Positions 16,557 to 24,672 of a DNA stretch of 64,000 nt are shown piece by piece. Position numbers and translations under genes: made by a program. Under the pieces are notes generated by a model, which saw nothing but the letters and a program-made list of their open reading frames with translations, was not told where the DNA came from and did no database searches. This stretch comes from an uncultured Pelagibacteraceae bacterium (lineage in GTDB: Bacteria > Pseudomonadota > Alphaproteobacteria > Pelagibacterales > Pelagibacteraceae): assembly GCA_902528575.1 (NCBI GenBank), contig CABZSV010000001.1:1-64000 (forward strand). The letters run 5' to 3'. Numbering within the stretch: position 1 is the stretch's first letter; each line of letters starts with the position of its first letter.

Positions 16557-17675
16557 CTATTCTTTAATCCAACCACCACCAAGCACTTTGTGGCCAAACT
16601 GGTCTTTACGATAAAAAACACATGCCTGACCAGGTGAAATGCCATCTTCAGGAATTGTTAAATTAACTTTAGCATTATTGTTATTTATAAGATCAACTTT
16701 TGCCTCTAGAAGACTTCCAGTAGATCTAACTTTAACAAATAAATTTTGATCTAAATCTTCTTTGTTAGTTAATAAATTTATTTCCTTTAAAGAAATTGTT
16801 TTTTTTCCAAGTTTTTCTTTAGGTCCAACGATTATTTCATTTTTATCCGAATTTATCTTTAACACATAAAGGGCTTCTTTATCTGAAACTTTAATTCCTT
16901 TTCTTTGTCCAATTGTAAAATTAATAATTCCATCATGAACACCAATTACCTCGCCGTCTAAATTTTTTATATTTCCTTTCTGAAATGAGTCTGGTCTAAA
17001 TTTTTGTATTACTGAAGCGTAATCACCATTTGGCACAAAACAGATGTCCTGACTATCGGGTTTATCAGCAACGTTTAAATCTAAATTTTTTGCGATTTCT
17101 CTAGTTTTGTCTTTTAACATTCCACCTAATGGAAATCTTAAATAATCTAATTGCTCTCTAGTTGTATTAAATAAAAAATAACTTTGGTCTCTATTTTCAT
17201 CTATGGCTCTGTACATATTTGTAGTTTTATTTTTTGTAATACTTTTTACATAATGGCCAGTAACTAATGCATCAGCTTTGAGTTCTTTTGAAACTTCAAA
17301 TAAATCTTTAAATTTAACAGTTTGATTGCACTGAACACATGGAATTGGAGTTTCACCTTTTAAATAACTCTCAACAAAATTATCTATAACACCTTGCTTG
17401 AACTTATCTTGGTAATATAAAATTTTATGCTCAATACCTAACTTATGTGCAACACGTTTTGCGTCCATTATGTCTTGACCTGAACAACATTGTTTTGATG
17501 CAGCTACTTCTTTGCCATCGTCATAAAGTTTTAGTGTTATACCAATTACATTGTAACCTTCTTTTTTCATGATGCCTGCTACAGTGGAAGAATCTACTCC
17601 ACCCGACATTGCGACAACTACGGTAGTATCTGAAGGTTTTTTATCTAATCCAATAGAATTTAAATCTTTATTCAT
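16557..17675 (-). CDS. mnmA: tRNA-specific 2-thiouridylase MnmA
   Basis: This 372-residue enzyme installs sulfur at C2 of wobble uridine in tRNA-Lys, -Glu and -Gln, using ATP and a persulfide relay. The PP-loop SGGVDSS lies at 24-30. The catalytic pair is Cys116 (in [11 protein letters not shown]) and Cys212 (in SQDICFVP), matching the two reactive cysteines of E. coli MnmA. GQRKGI and the C-terminal barrel with SPGQACVFY complete the family profile. It starts about 40 bases from the divergent DUF3553 gene. Confidence 0.95.
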   Translation of the reverse strand: MNKDLNSIGLDKKPSDTTVVVAMSGGVDSSTVAGIMKKEGYNVIGITLKLYDDGKEVAASKQCCSGQDIMDAKRVAHKLGIEHKILYYQDKFKQGVIDNFVESYLKGETPIPCVQCNQTVKFKDLFEVSKELKADALVTGHYVKSITKNKTTNMYRAIDENRDQSYFLFNTTREQLDYLRFPLGGMLKDKTREIAKNLDLNVADKPDSQDICFVPNGDYASVIQKFRPDSFQKGNIKNLDGEVIGVHDGIINFTIGQRKGIKVSDKEALYVLKINSDKNEIIVGPKEKLGKKTISLKEINLLTNKEDLDQNLFVKVRSTGSLLEAKVDLINNNNAKVNLTIPEDGISPGQACVFYRKDQFGHKVLGGGWIKE

Positions 17676-17716
17676 AAGGTGGTATTTATACTTATTTACA
17701 ATATAAGTTAAATTAA

Positions 17717-17887
17717 ATGATTTTAGATTATGAACCAGGTGACAAAGTCACTAATCCTCAAAAAAAAGAATGGGGAATTGGGCAAGTGCAATCTATAATT
17801 AACGATAAAGTGACGGTCAATTTTGAAAATGCTGGAAAAAAAGTAATTAACGCAAAAAACGTCGAATTAAAAAAACTAGGAAAATGA
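17717..17887 (+). CDS. DUF3553 family small protein
   Basis: This 56-residue protein has the DUF3553 pattern: [10 protein letters not shown] at the start, [10 protein letters not shown] in the middle and [13 protein letters not shown] before the end. The fold looks like a small SH3-like beta barrel. Such modules also occur at the end of UvrD/CarD-like proteins, where they touch RNA polymerase, but the role of the free-standing form is not established. Its TGA overlaps the ATG of cysQ (ATGA), so the two are co-translated. Confidence 0.8.
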   Translation: MILDYEPGDKVTNPQKKEWGIGQVQSIINDKVTVNFENAGKKVINAKNVELKKLGK

Positions 17888-18654
17888 AGTTAAACTTAAA
17901 AGAGATTGTTGAAAATTTAATTGATAATTTTTTAGAGGCTGGAGATTTGGCAATTCAATTAAGAGAAAAGGGTTTGATAAAAAAAATAAAATCAGACAAT
18001 ACACCGGTAAGTAATGGTGATTTGGAAGTAAATAAATTTATATCCAAAAAAATTTCTGAGGTTACTCCTAATTTACCTATTATTTCAGAGGAGACGTCTG
18101 AAAATAAAGATAACCTAAATTTAAGAGATTTCTGGCTTGTTGATCCTATTGATGGAACTTATGATTATATTAATAATTTAGAAGAATTTACTATTAATGC
18201 TGGATTGATAATTAATAATAGACCTGTTGCAGGATTGATAAATGCTCCTGCAAAAAAAAGAATGTTTTATTCATTTGAAAAAGGTAATGCTTTTGAGCTT
18301 AGCAACGGTAAAAAAACAAACTTAAACAATTTACCTGTCAAGAAATCAGAAAATTTAAAATTTATTTCATACTCAACTAAAATAAAACCTGAAATCAAAA
18401 AAATTTATGATGATTTAGGGGTAAAAGAAAATATTAGAATGAAAAGTTCCTTGAAATTTTGTGTCGTTGCTGCTGGTGAATATGATGGTTATGTTGCTGA
18501 ACCAAGGGCATATGAGTGGGATATAGCAGCTGGTCATGCAATTTTAGAACATGCGGGTGGAACTGTAAGTGATTTTGAAGGAAATGAAATTTTGTATGGT
18601 AAAAAAGATTTAAAAAATCCAAGTATAATTTTGAAAAATAAAAATATTTTATAA
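17884..18654 (+). CDS. cysQ: 3'(2'),5'-bisphosphate nucleotidase / inositol monophosphatase family (CysQ-like)
   Basis: This 256-residue Mg-dependent phosphatase has metal ligands in SEET (about 68-71), in DPIDGTYDY (87-95) and in the C-terminal WDIAAGHAILEHAGG. CysQ removes the 3' phosphate from PAP, a by-product of sulfate assimilation and of acyl-carrier-protein synthase. In an organism that does not assimilate sulfate, PAP from coenzyme A transfer would be the main substrate (inference). Inositol monophosphatase SuhB is the alternative. It is coupled at both ends: ATGA with DUF3553 upstream and TAATG with the next small membrane gene. Confidence 0.8.
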   Translation: MKLNLKEIVENLIDNFLEAGDLAIQLREKGLIKKIKSDNTPVSNGDLEVNKFISKKISEVTPNLPIISEETSENKDNLNLRDFWLVDPIDGTYDYINNLEEFTINAGLIINNRPVAGLINAPAKKRMFYSFEKGNAFELSNGKKTNLNNLPVKKSENLKFISYSTKIKPEIKKIYDDLGVKENIRMKSSLKFCVVAAGEYDGYVAEPRAYEWDIAAGHAILEHAGGTVSDFEGNEILYGKKDLKNPSIILKNKNIL

Positions 18655-18797
18655 TGGATGAACAATTAAGAATAATACTAATAATTATTGTTTCTGTTTC
18701 AATTTTTGGATTATTAGTATTTGTTTTTGTAAAAAATTACATAAGAAATAAAATAAATCAGCTTGTAAAAGAAGAAAAAGATAAAAAGTCAAAGTAG
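18654..18797 (+). CDS. Small membrane protein downstream of cysQ
   Basis: A 47-residue protein starts at the ATG that overlaps the cysQ stop by one base. It has one strongly hydrophobic helix (about residues 6-26, IILIIIVSVSIFGLLVFVFV) followed by a charged tail ending KEEKDKKSK. The layout is N-out or N-in single-pass with a basic cytosolic coil. Its last nine bases overlap the end of recX on the other strand. Nothing identifies a family; coupling to cysQ supports expression. Confidence 0.6.
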   Translation: MDEQLRIILIIIVSVSIFGLLVFVFVKNYIRNKINQLVKEEKDKKSK

Positions 18798-19352
18798 ATT
18801 TATTATTTTTAGATATTCATTTTTTTCTATATCCATTACTTTTTTTGATGTTTCAAAATCAAAACCATTTCTTGCAAGTAAAGATATATCTTTTTTATAA
18901 AATAAAGTTCTATTATCTTCTGCTCTAGCTGGACCAATTCTTTTCTTTTTACATAATTTAATTGCAGAAAAAAAATCTTGATCCGAATTATCTTCTTTTA
19001 TTTTATCGACTGTATCTTTAATAAATGTTTCGTTAATTCCTTTTCCAATTAGATAATTTCTAATCTTATTAATTGAGTTCCCTCTTTGAATCATACTTTT
19101 AGCTTTACTTTCAGAATAAAATTGATCATTTATAAATCTATTTTTTTCTAAGTCAGACAAAACAATATCAATCAATTTATTTACATCTTTTTTTCTTACA
19201 TCAGACGCTGATAGTTTCATATATTTTTTTAATAAATATGTTTTGAGTTGTTGTTTTGAAGGAGCATACTTTTCAACATAAGCAAAGGCAAAATTACGCA
19301 TCTCATCAACAGTTACTTGAAGCGTTTTTTTTCTATTTCTTATAGGAATCAT
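18789..19352 (-). CDS. recX: Regulatory protein RecX
   Basis: This 187-residue helical-repeat protein resembles RecX, the modulator that caps and disassembles RecA filaments. Features are YAPSKQQLKTYLLKK near residue 30, VLSDLEKNRFINDQFYSES (the conserved L.E.GYLND.RFA region) around 67-85, and the repeat with IRNYLIGKGI. The sequence is divergent and Lys-rich. recA is not in the window, which is common in alphaproteobacteria. It ends nine bases inside the convergent small membrane gene. Confidence 0.75.
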   Translation of the reverse strand: MIPIRNRKKTLQVTVDEMRNFAFAYVEKYAPSKQQLKTYLLKKYMKLSASDVRKKDVNKLIDIVLSDLEKNRFINDQFYSESKAKSMIQRGNSINKIRNYLIGKGINETFIKDTVDKIKEDNSDQDFFSAIKLCKKKRIGPARAEDNRTLFYKKDISLLARNGFDFETSKKVMDIEKNEYLKIINLL

Positions 19353-19378
19353 TGTTAGATTTAATATAATATATCTAA

Positions 19379-19852
19379 ATGATTGAACAAATTTATACTT
19401 ATTTCACAATTGAGACACTTTACATGTGGATCAACCTTGGTGTTCTACCCTTTTGGTTTATCTTGATAGCGTTTCCTCAATCGCATTTAAGTAGAATTTT
19501 TGTAACATCAATTTTTCCCTTTTTTATATTAAGTGGTGTTTATATCTTCATTTTATATAAATCTTATTTAATTGGTTACGATTTTGATGGAAATTTCTCT
19601 CTTTACTTAGGTCTAAAAGAGTTATCTAGATTATTTGAAGATCATTTGTATATAATTATATTTTGGACTCACTTTATAGCAATAAACTTATTTATTGGTG
19701 GTTGGATTGTTAAAGATTCTCAAAAGTTTTCTATAAACAAAGTTTTGATGGCTGTGCCATTAATTATGACTTATTTAATTGGTCCTATAGGTTTATTTTG
19801 TTATTGGATAATTAGAATTTTTTACGCAAAAAGAATTAGTTTATATGAGTAA
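19379..19852 (+). CDS. ABA4-like (DUF4281) membrane protein
   Basis: This 157-residue protein has four hydrophobic segments (about 15-32, 37-60, 88-108 and 120-145). YMWINLGVLPFWFILIAFP near the start and the conserved DHLYIIIFWTHFIAINLFIGGWI, then GPIGLFCYWIIR, are diagnostic of the ABA4-like family named after the plant neoxanthin gene. The bacterial function is not known; a carotenoid or membrane-redox role has been suggested for the family. Its stop overlaps the next gene by eight bases. Confidence 0.78.
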   Translation: MIEQIYTYFTIETLYMWINLGVLPFWFILIAFPQSHLSRIFVTSIFPFFILSGVYIFILYKSYLIGYDFDGNFSLYLGLKELSRLFEDHLYIIIFWTHFIAINLFIGGWIVKDSQKFSINKVLMAVPLIMTYLIGPIGLFCYWIIRIFYAKRISLYE

Positions 19853-20420
19853 TCATATAGATTTTTATTTCGACATAATTAGCCCATATGCATATATTGC
19901 ACACAAAAAAATTCTTAAACATAAAAATATCATATTTAATTACAAACCAGTCTATTTAGGTGGTCTTCATAAGCTAGCTGGAATTGACTCTCCTGCATTC
20001 AATAAATACAAACTGAAAAATAATATAAATGATTGTAATTTGATATCTGAAAAAAATAATATTGAATTCAAATGGAATTCTAATTTTCCAATAAATTCTT
20101 TAAATATAATGAGAGGATATATTAGTGTTAGTAAGGATAAGCAAAACGATTACTTAAATTGTTTTTTTGACGCTTATTGGAAAGATAATCATGACTTATC
20201 GAATGTTGCGAATATGTCTAAATTAATAAGAGATTTAAATATTGATAGTGAAGAATTTTTTCAATCTATAAAAGAACAATCAGTTAAAGATCAATTGATT
20301 AAATTAACTACTGATGCTTTTCAAAAAGAAGTTTTTGGAACACCAACCTTTATAATTAATAATAAAATTTTTTGGGGACAAGACAGACTTGAGTATGCTA
20401 TTGAAGAATTGAAAAATTAA
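19845..20420 (+). CDS. 2-hydroxychromene-2-carboxylate isomerase / DsbA-family protein
   Basis: This 191-residue thioredoxin-fold protein starts MSNHIDFYFDIISPYAYIAH; SPYAYIA replaces the CxxC of DsbA and is typical of glutathione-dependent HCCA isomerases (kappa-class GST relatives). The C-terminal FGTPTFIINNKIFWGQDRL is the family's cis-Pro and substrate region. In organisms without naphthalene catabolism such proteins are probably general glutathione-linked isomerases or reductases. It overlaps the ABA4-like gene and its stop overlaps the convergent rhodanese gene by four bases. Confidence 0.83.
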   Translation: MSNHIDFYFDIISPYAYIAHKKILKHKNIIFNYKPVYLGGLHKLAGIDSPAFNKYKLKNNINDCNLISEKNNIEFKWNSNFPINSLNIMRGYISVSKDKQNDYLNCFFDAYWKDNHDLSNVANMSKLIRDLNIDSEEFFQSIKEQSVKDQLIKLTTDAFQKEVFGTPTFIINNKIFWGQDRLEYAIEELKN

Positions 20421-20800
20421 ACTATTTTAAATTTACTACCCACAATAGAAGCAAAACCGCCTTCGATGTGAGAAATTTTTTGATATCCCATATCTTTTAA
20501 AGATTTGACAGCTAAAGCAGATCTTACCCCTCCTGCACAGAATAAAACAAATTCTTTATCTTGATCTAGTTGTCCATTTTGAAATACAGGGCTATTTGGA
20601 TCTAAATAAACTTCAAGCATACCTCTTGGCATATGATTTGCACCTTGAACTTTACCGCTATTTTCTAATTCATTAATTTCTCTTACATCAATCAAATTAC
20701 AATTGTTGTTCTCAAATAATTTATAAGCTTCATCTGCTGAAATTGTTTTAATTTCCTGCATCGCATCATTTACTAAAGTTTGAATTGATTTAATCGACAT
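20417..20800 (-). CDS. Rhodanese-domain sulfurtransferase
   Basis: This 127-residue single rhodanese domain has a predicted active-site Cys in VLFCAGGVRSALAVKSL, with the CxxGxRS pattern that cradles a persulfide. NLIDVREINE and GAHHMPRG-like ANHMPRGML supply the conserved structural motifs. It probably moves sulfane sulfur between thiols. There is no signal peptide, so it is cytoplasmic. It is convergent with the isomerase gene and divergent, by 21 bases, from the FkbM-type gene. Confidence 0.88.
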   Translation of the reverse strand: MSIKSIQTLVNDAMQEIKTISADEAYKLFENNNCNLIDVREINELENSGKVQGANHMPRGMLEVYLDPNSPVFQNGQLDQDKEFVLFCAGGVRSALAVKSLKDMGYQKISHIEGGFASIVGSKFKIV

Positions 20801-20821
20801 AATTAACTATTTCTAGTTAAC

Positions 20822-21601
20822 ATGTTTTCAAGAAAATTAAAACCTATCTTTGTTCAAAATAAATATTTAGTAAGATTAGGACCTCAAAGAGATGGTGGAT
20901 ATATTATTGATAAAAGAATAATAAAAAAGATTGACTATATTATTACCTGTGGATTAAGTGATGATTGGGATTTTGAAAAAAATTTTTTAAAATTAAATAA
21001 AAAAACTAAAGTTTTAGCTTTTGATCATACTGTAAATTTATCTTTTTGGAAAAAAAGATTAACTAAAGATTTAATCCATTTTTTTTTACTTAAAAAATTA
21101 AGTATTTGGAAAATTATCAATATTTTCAAATATTTTGATTATCTGAGTTTCTTTGGCCAAAAAAACCAACATATGGAGTTAAAAGTTGGGAGAAAAAATA
21201 TCAAGAATAAAGAGATAAACATTAAAAACATAATTAATCATAAAAAAAATATTTTGCTTAAAGTAGATATTGAGGGTGGTGAATATGAAATTCTTAAAGA
21301 TATAAAATTTTATAGCAAAAGAATAAATTGTTTAATAATTGAATTTCATGACATAAAAAAAAATCTTAAAAAAATTTATAACTTTATAGATAATATAAAA
21401 TATTTAAAATCTATACATATACATGGGAATAATATTAATAAATTAGATAAAAATGGGTATCCATACGCTATTGAAATTACATTTATCAACGTAAAAAGAA
21501 TTAAATATGAAAAAAAATCTAATTATAAAAATTATCCAATTGAGGGACTTGATTTTCCAAGTGTAAAAAGAAATGATGATGTAAATATCAATTTTATTTG
21601 A
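20822..21601 (+). CDS. FkbM-type methyltransferase family protein
   Basis: This 259-residue protein has the FkbM SAM-binding layout: RDGGYIID near residue 22 and, around residues 143-155, KVDIEGGEYEIL, the strand-and-acidic-loop signature of the family. The C-terminus has IIEFHDIKKN, another conserved FkbM element. Such enzymes often methylate sugars of surface polysaccharides or glycolipids. The gene is extremely AT-rich even for this window and is followed seven bases later by a glycosyltransferase-like gene, so a joint role in decorating a surface glycan is likely (inference). Confidence 0.75.
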   Translation: MFSRKLKPIFVQNKYLVRLGPQRDGGYIIDKRIIKKIDYIITCGLSDDWDFEKNFLKLNKKTKVLAFDHTVNLSFWKKRLTKDLIHFFLLKKLSIWKIINIFKYFDYLSFFGQKNQHMELKVGRKNIKNKEINIKNIINHKKNILLKVDIEGGEYEILKDIKFYSKRINCLIIEFHDIKKNLKKIYNFIDNIKYLKSIHIHGNNINKLDKNGYPYAIEITFINVKRIKYEKKSNYKNYPIEGLDFPSVKRNDDVNINFI

Positions 21602-21608
21602 AATATTT

Positions 21609-22622
21609 ATGAAAAAGATACAAATTAATCAAAATAATTTTATAAAAAAAATACTAATCAAAGCTATAAGAAAACTTGGTTTTGAAATAATTGATCAAAA
21701 CAACTTAACAGTACCAACAAGTGAAAAAAGATTAGATGATAGTCTAAATATTTTAAATAAAAAAAATATTGTTCTTCCTTTAGGTAAAGTTGAAATAAAA
21801 AGAAAAGTTGAAAATTTACTAATAATTTTTAGATCATTTACTAATGAAAATAAGCTTTTATCCCAAAATAAAAAAAGACTTTTTGAAAAAGAAAAAAAGG
21901 AATATACGCTAAGATCTCTAAATTCAATTTGTAATAATATAATAAATTTAAAAAAAGAAATTAAAGATTTTAATATTTTGTTAAAAATTATCGATGATAA
22001 TTCACATGAAAGTGTGACAAATCAAATTAAAAAAATATGTACTGATAAAAATATTAGTTTTGAAATTAGTAATTTAGATACCAATAAATATGAAAGTAAA
22101 ATGAAATTTAATAACAATAGAAGAATGCTTGCGCACAATTCACATATTTTTGAATCAAAAAATTTTGCCATTAACTCTGATTTTGATTTACTTTATTTTG
22201 TTGAGGATGATTATCTTCATGATGATGATGCCTTAATTGAAATGGTTTATAGCTATCAAAGAATTTCTTCCCAACTAAATGACGAGATTGTTTTGTGTCC
22301 AGCAGATTATCCATATCTTTATGTAAATACGGAACATACTCAAAATCTAATAGGATATAAAAAACACTGGTGTAAGGTAAATCAGTCTTTATGCACTTAT
22401 TTAATTTCTAAAATGACTTTAAAAAAGTATTGGAAATATTATGAAGATATGTTTTTAAATAATTATGATCCCTATGAAAAGCCACTTCATGAATTATATA
22501 AAATTATAAATTGCTTCTCTCCAATGCCTTCTTTAAGTATTCATCTGACAAATATTAATTCAATCTATGGTTTGTCTCCTTTAAAAGATTGGCTTAAGAT
22601 ATGGGAAAAAAATAAATATTAA
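21609..22622 (+). CDS. Glycosyltransferase-like protein (GT-A fold suspected)
   Basis: This 337-residue protein has a basic N-terminal part (1-75) and a body with IKIIDDNSHES-like IIDDNSHES, FAINSDFDLLYFVEDDYLHDDDALIEM and the later DPYEKPLHELYK. The EDDYLHDDD cluster resembles a metal-binding DxD site at the end of the nucleotide half of GT-A enzymes. I assign it only to a broad glycosyltransferase-like group. Adjacent to the FkbM-type gene and equally AT-rich, the two form a small islet between the rhodanese gene and bcp. Confidence 0.6.
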   Translation: MKKIQINQNNFIKKILIKAIRKLGFEIIDQNNLTVPTSEKRLDDSLNILNKKNIVLPLGKVEIKRKVENLLIIFRSFTNENKLLSQNKKRLFEKEKKEYTLRSLNSICNNIINLKKEIKDFNILLKIIDDNSHESVTNQIKKICTDKNISFEISNLDTNKYESKMKFNNNRRMLAHNSHIFESKNFAINSDFDLLYFVEDDYLHDDDALIEMVYSYQRISSQLNDEIVLCPADYPYLYVNTEHTQNLIGYKKHWCKVNQSLCTYLISKMTLKKYWKYYEDMFLNNYDPYEKPLHELYKIINCFSPMPSLSIHLTNINSIYGLSPLKDWLKIWEKNKY

Positions 22623-22624
22623 CT

Positions 22625-23092
22625 ATGAAAGTAAATTCAAAAGCACCAAGTTTTTCGCTTCCATCAACTTCTAATCATGAATACTCTTTAAAGGATTCTT
22701 TAGGAAAATACATAGTTCTATATTTTTATCCTAAAGATGATACTCCAGGGTGTACGATTGAAACAAATGATTTTAATAAATTACTTCTAAAATTTAAAAA
22801 GTTAAATTGTGAAATTCTGGGTATTTCTAAAGATAATTTAAAAAGTCATAATAAATTTAGAGATAAATACAAAATTAAATTTGATTTACTTGCTGACGAA
22901 GAATTAAAAGTTCTTAAAAAGTATAAAGTTTGGGGCAAGAAAAAATTTATGGGCCGTGAATTTATGGGAATAATCAGATCGACTTATTTAATCGATAAAA
23001 AAGGCAAAATACTTAAAGTTTGGAATAACGTTAGAGTAAAAGACCATGCTAAGGAAGTATTAATAACTCTCCAAAATATTATAAAAAAATAA
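22625..23092 (+). CDS. bcp: Peroxiredoxin, BCP/PrxQ family
   Basis: This 155-residue thiol peroxidase has its peroxidatic Cys43 in PKDDTPGCTIE, reducing hydrogen peroxide and organic peroxides in the cytoplasm. The position five residues later, where many BCPs carry the resolving cysteine, is Asn48. The only nearby Cys (about 62) is in KLNCEILGIS. It is therefore either a one-Cys form or resolves with another thiol. RSTYLIDKKGKI near 120 is the usual C-terminal strand motif. An intrinsic terminator follows directly. Confidence 0.9.
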   Translation: MKVNSKAPSFSLPSTSNHEYSLKDSLGKYIVLYFYPKDDTPGCTIETNDFNKLLLKFKKLNCEILGISKDNLKSHNKFRDKYKIKFDLLADEELKVLKKYKVWGKKKFMGREFMGIIRSTYLIDKKGKILKVWNNVRVKDHAKEVLITLQNIIKK

Positions 23093-23094
23093 AA

Positions 23095-23124
23095 AAAAGA
23101 CCCCTTATTTTTAAGGGGTCTTTT
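23095..23124. terminator. Bidirectional intrinsic terminator between bcp and amtB
   Basis: A 13-base perfect stem, AAAAGACCCCTTA (23095-23107) with TAAGGGGTCTTTT (23112-23124), closes a four-base T loop and starts three bases after the bcp stop. On the plus strand it is followed by a T-run inside the second arm; on the minus strand the A-tract from 23081 becomes a long T-run, so it should also end transcripts coming from amtB. Confidence 0.88.
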
Positions 23125-23125
23125 G

Positions 23126-23213
23126 TTAACTAACTAGAGAGAGAGATTATAGTTAATTCTTTTATTAGAGGCTCTTCAATGAGATAACGACATGGAGATC
23201 GAAGAGCCTCTAT
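23126..23213. other. Two further hairpins in the amtB 3' region
   Basis: Hairpin one: TTAACTA (23126-23132) pairs with TAGTTAA (23150-23156) around a 17-base loop that contains GAGAGAGAGA (CU-rich on the minus strand). Hairpin two: a perfect 12-base stem, TAGAGGCTCTTC (23167-23178) with GAAGAGCCTCTA (23202-23213), and a 23-base loop. Neither is followed by a T-run, so they are not ordinary terminators. Because the terminator lies further on, they would form part of the amtB transcript's 3' untranslated region. Confidence 0.55.
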
Positions 23214-23224
23214 ATTGCATACAA

Positions 23225-24526
23225 TTAGTCTCGTATTGCGTATGCTATTACACCTGTTTCTGTAACGTCAGTTCCTTTGGTTTCAGCTTCTTTACTTAAT
23301 CTAATTCCAAACGTGGCTTTCATTATTGACCAGATAATATAGGACACAACAAACACAAAAATGTTAATTGAAAGTACACCGATTAATTGTGCACTAAACG
23401 ATGCATCAGCGTTTGTTAATGGCACTGCTAATGTTCCCCAAATACCAGCAAACATGTGAGCTGGAATTGCACCTACAACATCGTCTAGTTTGAAACTGAA
23501 TAACAATTTAGTTCCAAATACTACGATTAATCCGCCTACTGCTCCAATGAAAATAGCAGCTAAAGGTGTTGGTGCTAATGGTTCAGCTGTAACAGCTACA
23601 AGACCACCAATTGCTCCGTTTAACATTTGAATTACATCTGTTTTACCAAACATTAATCTTGTGATTATTGCAGCAGCCATAACACCACCACAAGCAGCAA
23701 GATTAGTATTGATAAATATTGCTGATACAGCAACTGCATCATCAAACGTTCCAATAGCTAGTTGAGATCCACCATTAAATCCAAACCAACCTAACCATAA
23801 TATAAATACTCCAACAGTTACTAATGGAATTGAAGAAGCAGCAAAAGGTTTAATTGCTTTTGCTTCACCTTTGCTATCAAATCTTCCATATCTAGCACCT
23901 AAAAGCATGATACCTGCTAAAGCAGCTGCACCACCTGTTGAGTGTACTAATGTAGAACCAGCAAAATCAGAGAAGCCTAGCTCTGCTAACCAGCCTCCAC
24001 CCCATTGCCAACCCATAACGATTGGATAAATAATTCCAGCTAAAATAGCTGCAAATAAGAAAAATGGCCATAGCTTAATTCTTTCAGCCATAGCACCTGA
24101 ACAAATTGAAACTGTTGTTGCACAGAATACCATTTGGAAAAACCAGTCAGAACCATCAGCATAACCTGTATCAACTGCACTTGCATCTGACCAAGGTGTA
24201 AATGTTCCAATGTATCCTCCTTCAGGAATTCCGTAAGCTAAATTATAACCAAAAAGCCAAAACATAATTCCGGCAATTGAATATAGACCTATGTTCTTAG
24301 CACAAATTACTGATACACTTTTTGAAGTTACCATACCAGATTCTAGCATCGCAAACCCTGCTGCCATGAACATGACAAGGAAACCACAAATTAAAAATAG
24401 AAGCGAATTAAATATCGCTTGAACTTCTCCAGAGACAGTTGTCTCTGCCATACCTGCACTACTCATGTTTAATAAAAAAATTAAACTAAGAAGCGGTGCT
24501 GATATTTTTTTTATTATTTTAGTCAT
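23225..24526 (-). CDS. amtB: Ammonium transporter (Amt family)
   Basis: This 433-residue protein has a cleavable signal peptide (hydrophobic 10-24, then AGMAETT) and eleven transmembrane helices. Family motifs include GFAMLESGMV (pore-lining), FQMVFCATTVSICSGAMAERI, DFAGSTLVHSTGGAAALAG with the twin-His region, and FGFNGGSQLA. It imports ammonium across the inner membrane. No glnK gene is adjacent, unlike the usual glnK-amtB pair. The start is preceded by GGAGGT, which partly lies in a hairpin stem. Expression is probably tied to nitrogen status. Confidence 0.95.
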   Translation of the reverse strand: MTKIIKKISAPLLSLIFLLNMSSAGMAETTVSGEVQAIFNSLLFLICGFLVMFMAAGFAMLESGMVTSKSVSVICAKNIGLYSIAGIMFWLFGYNLAYGIPEGGYIGTFTPWSDASAVDTGYADGSDWFFQMVFCATTVSICSGAMAERIKLWPFFLFAAILAGIIYPIVMGWQWGGGWLAELGFSDFAGSTLVHSTGGAAALAGIMLLGARYGRFDSKGEAKAIKPFAASSIPLVTVGVFILWLGWFGFNGGSQLAIGTFDDAVAVSAIFINTNLAACGGVMAAAIITRLMFGKTDVIQMLNGAIGGLVAVTAEPLAPTPLAAIFIGAVGGLIVVFGTKLLFSFKLDDVVGAIPAHMFAGIWGTLAVPLTNADASFSAQLIGVLSINIFVFVVSYIIWSIMKATFGIRLSKEAETKGTDVTETGVIAYAIRD

Positions 24527-24528
24527 TA

Positions 24529-24550
24529 GACCTCCACTTGTTTAAGTGGT
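24529..24550 (-). promoter_or_regulatory. Hairpin overlapping the amtB ribosome-binding site
   Basis: Read on the minus strand, CCACTT-AAAC-AAGTGG (24534-24549) forms a six-base stem and its last GG is also the first GG of the GGAGGT Shine-Dalgarno sequence (24530-24535), a few bases before the amtB ATG at 24526. Folding would partly hide the ribosome-binding site. It could equally be a protein operator, since it is a perfect palindrome. Confidence 0.45.
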
Positions 24551-24623
24551 GTCTTATAAATTTATTAATTTTTAAAACTAACGCTGATTAGGAAAAGTGG
24601 CTATGCAGTTTTTGCATATAGAA

Positions 24624-24660
24624 ACAGCCCTAAACGTGCTTTTAAAACGTTTAGGGCTGT
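24624..24660 (-). terminator. Intrinsic terminator of the HU gene
   Basis: ACAGCCCTAAACG (24624-24636) pairs perfectly with CGTTTAGGGCTGT (24648-24660) across an 11-base AT loop. On the minus strand the hairpin starts 12 bases after the HU stop and is followed by TTTCTAT, a short T-run. A small palindrome, ATGCA/TGCAT (24603-24616), lies between it and amtB and could belong to the amtB promoter. Confidence 0.8.
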
Positions 24661-24672
24661 AGAAAAAGAATA

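Noticed and set aside
23167-23213. 12-base stem as the terminator of amtB
   Set aside because: No T-run follows on either strand and the loop is 23 bases; a proper bidirectional terminator lies at 23095-23124.
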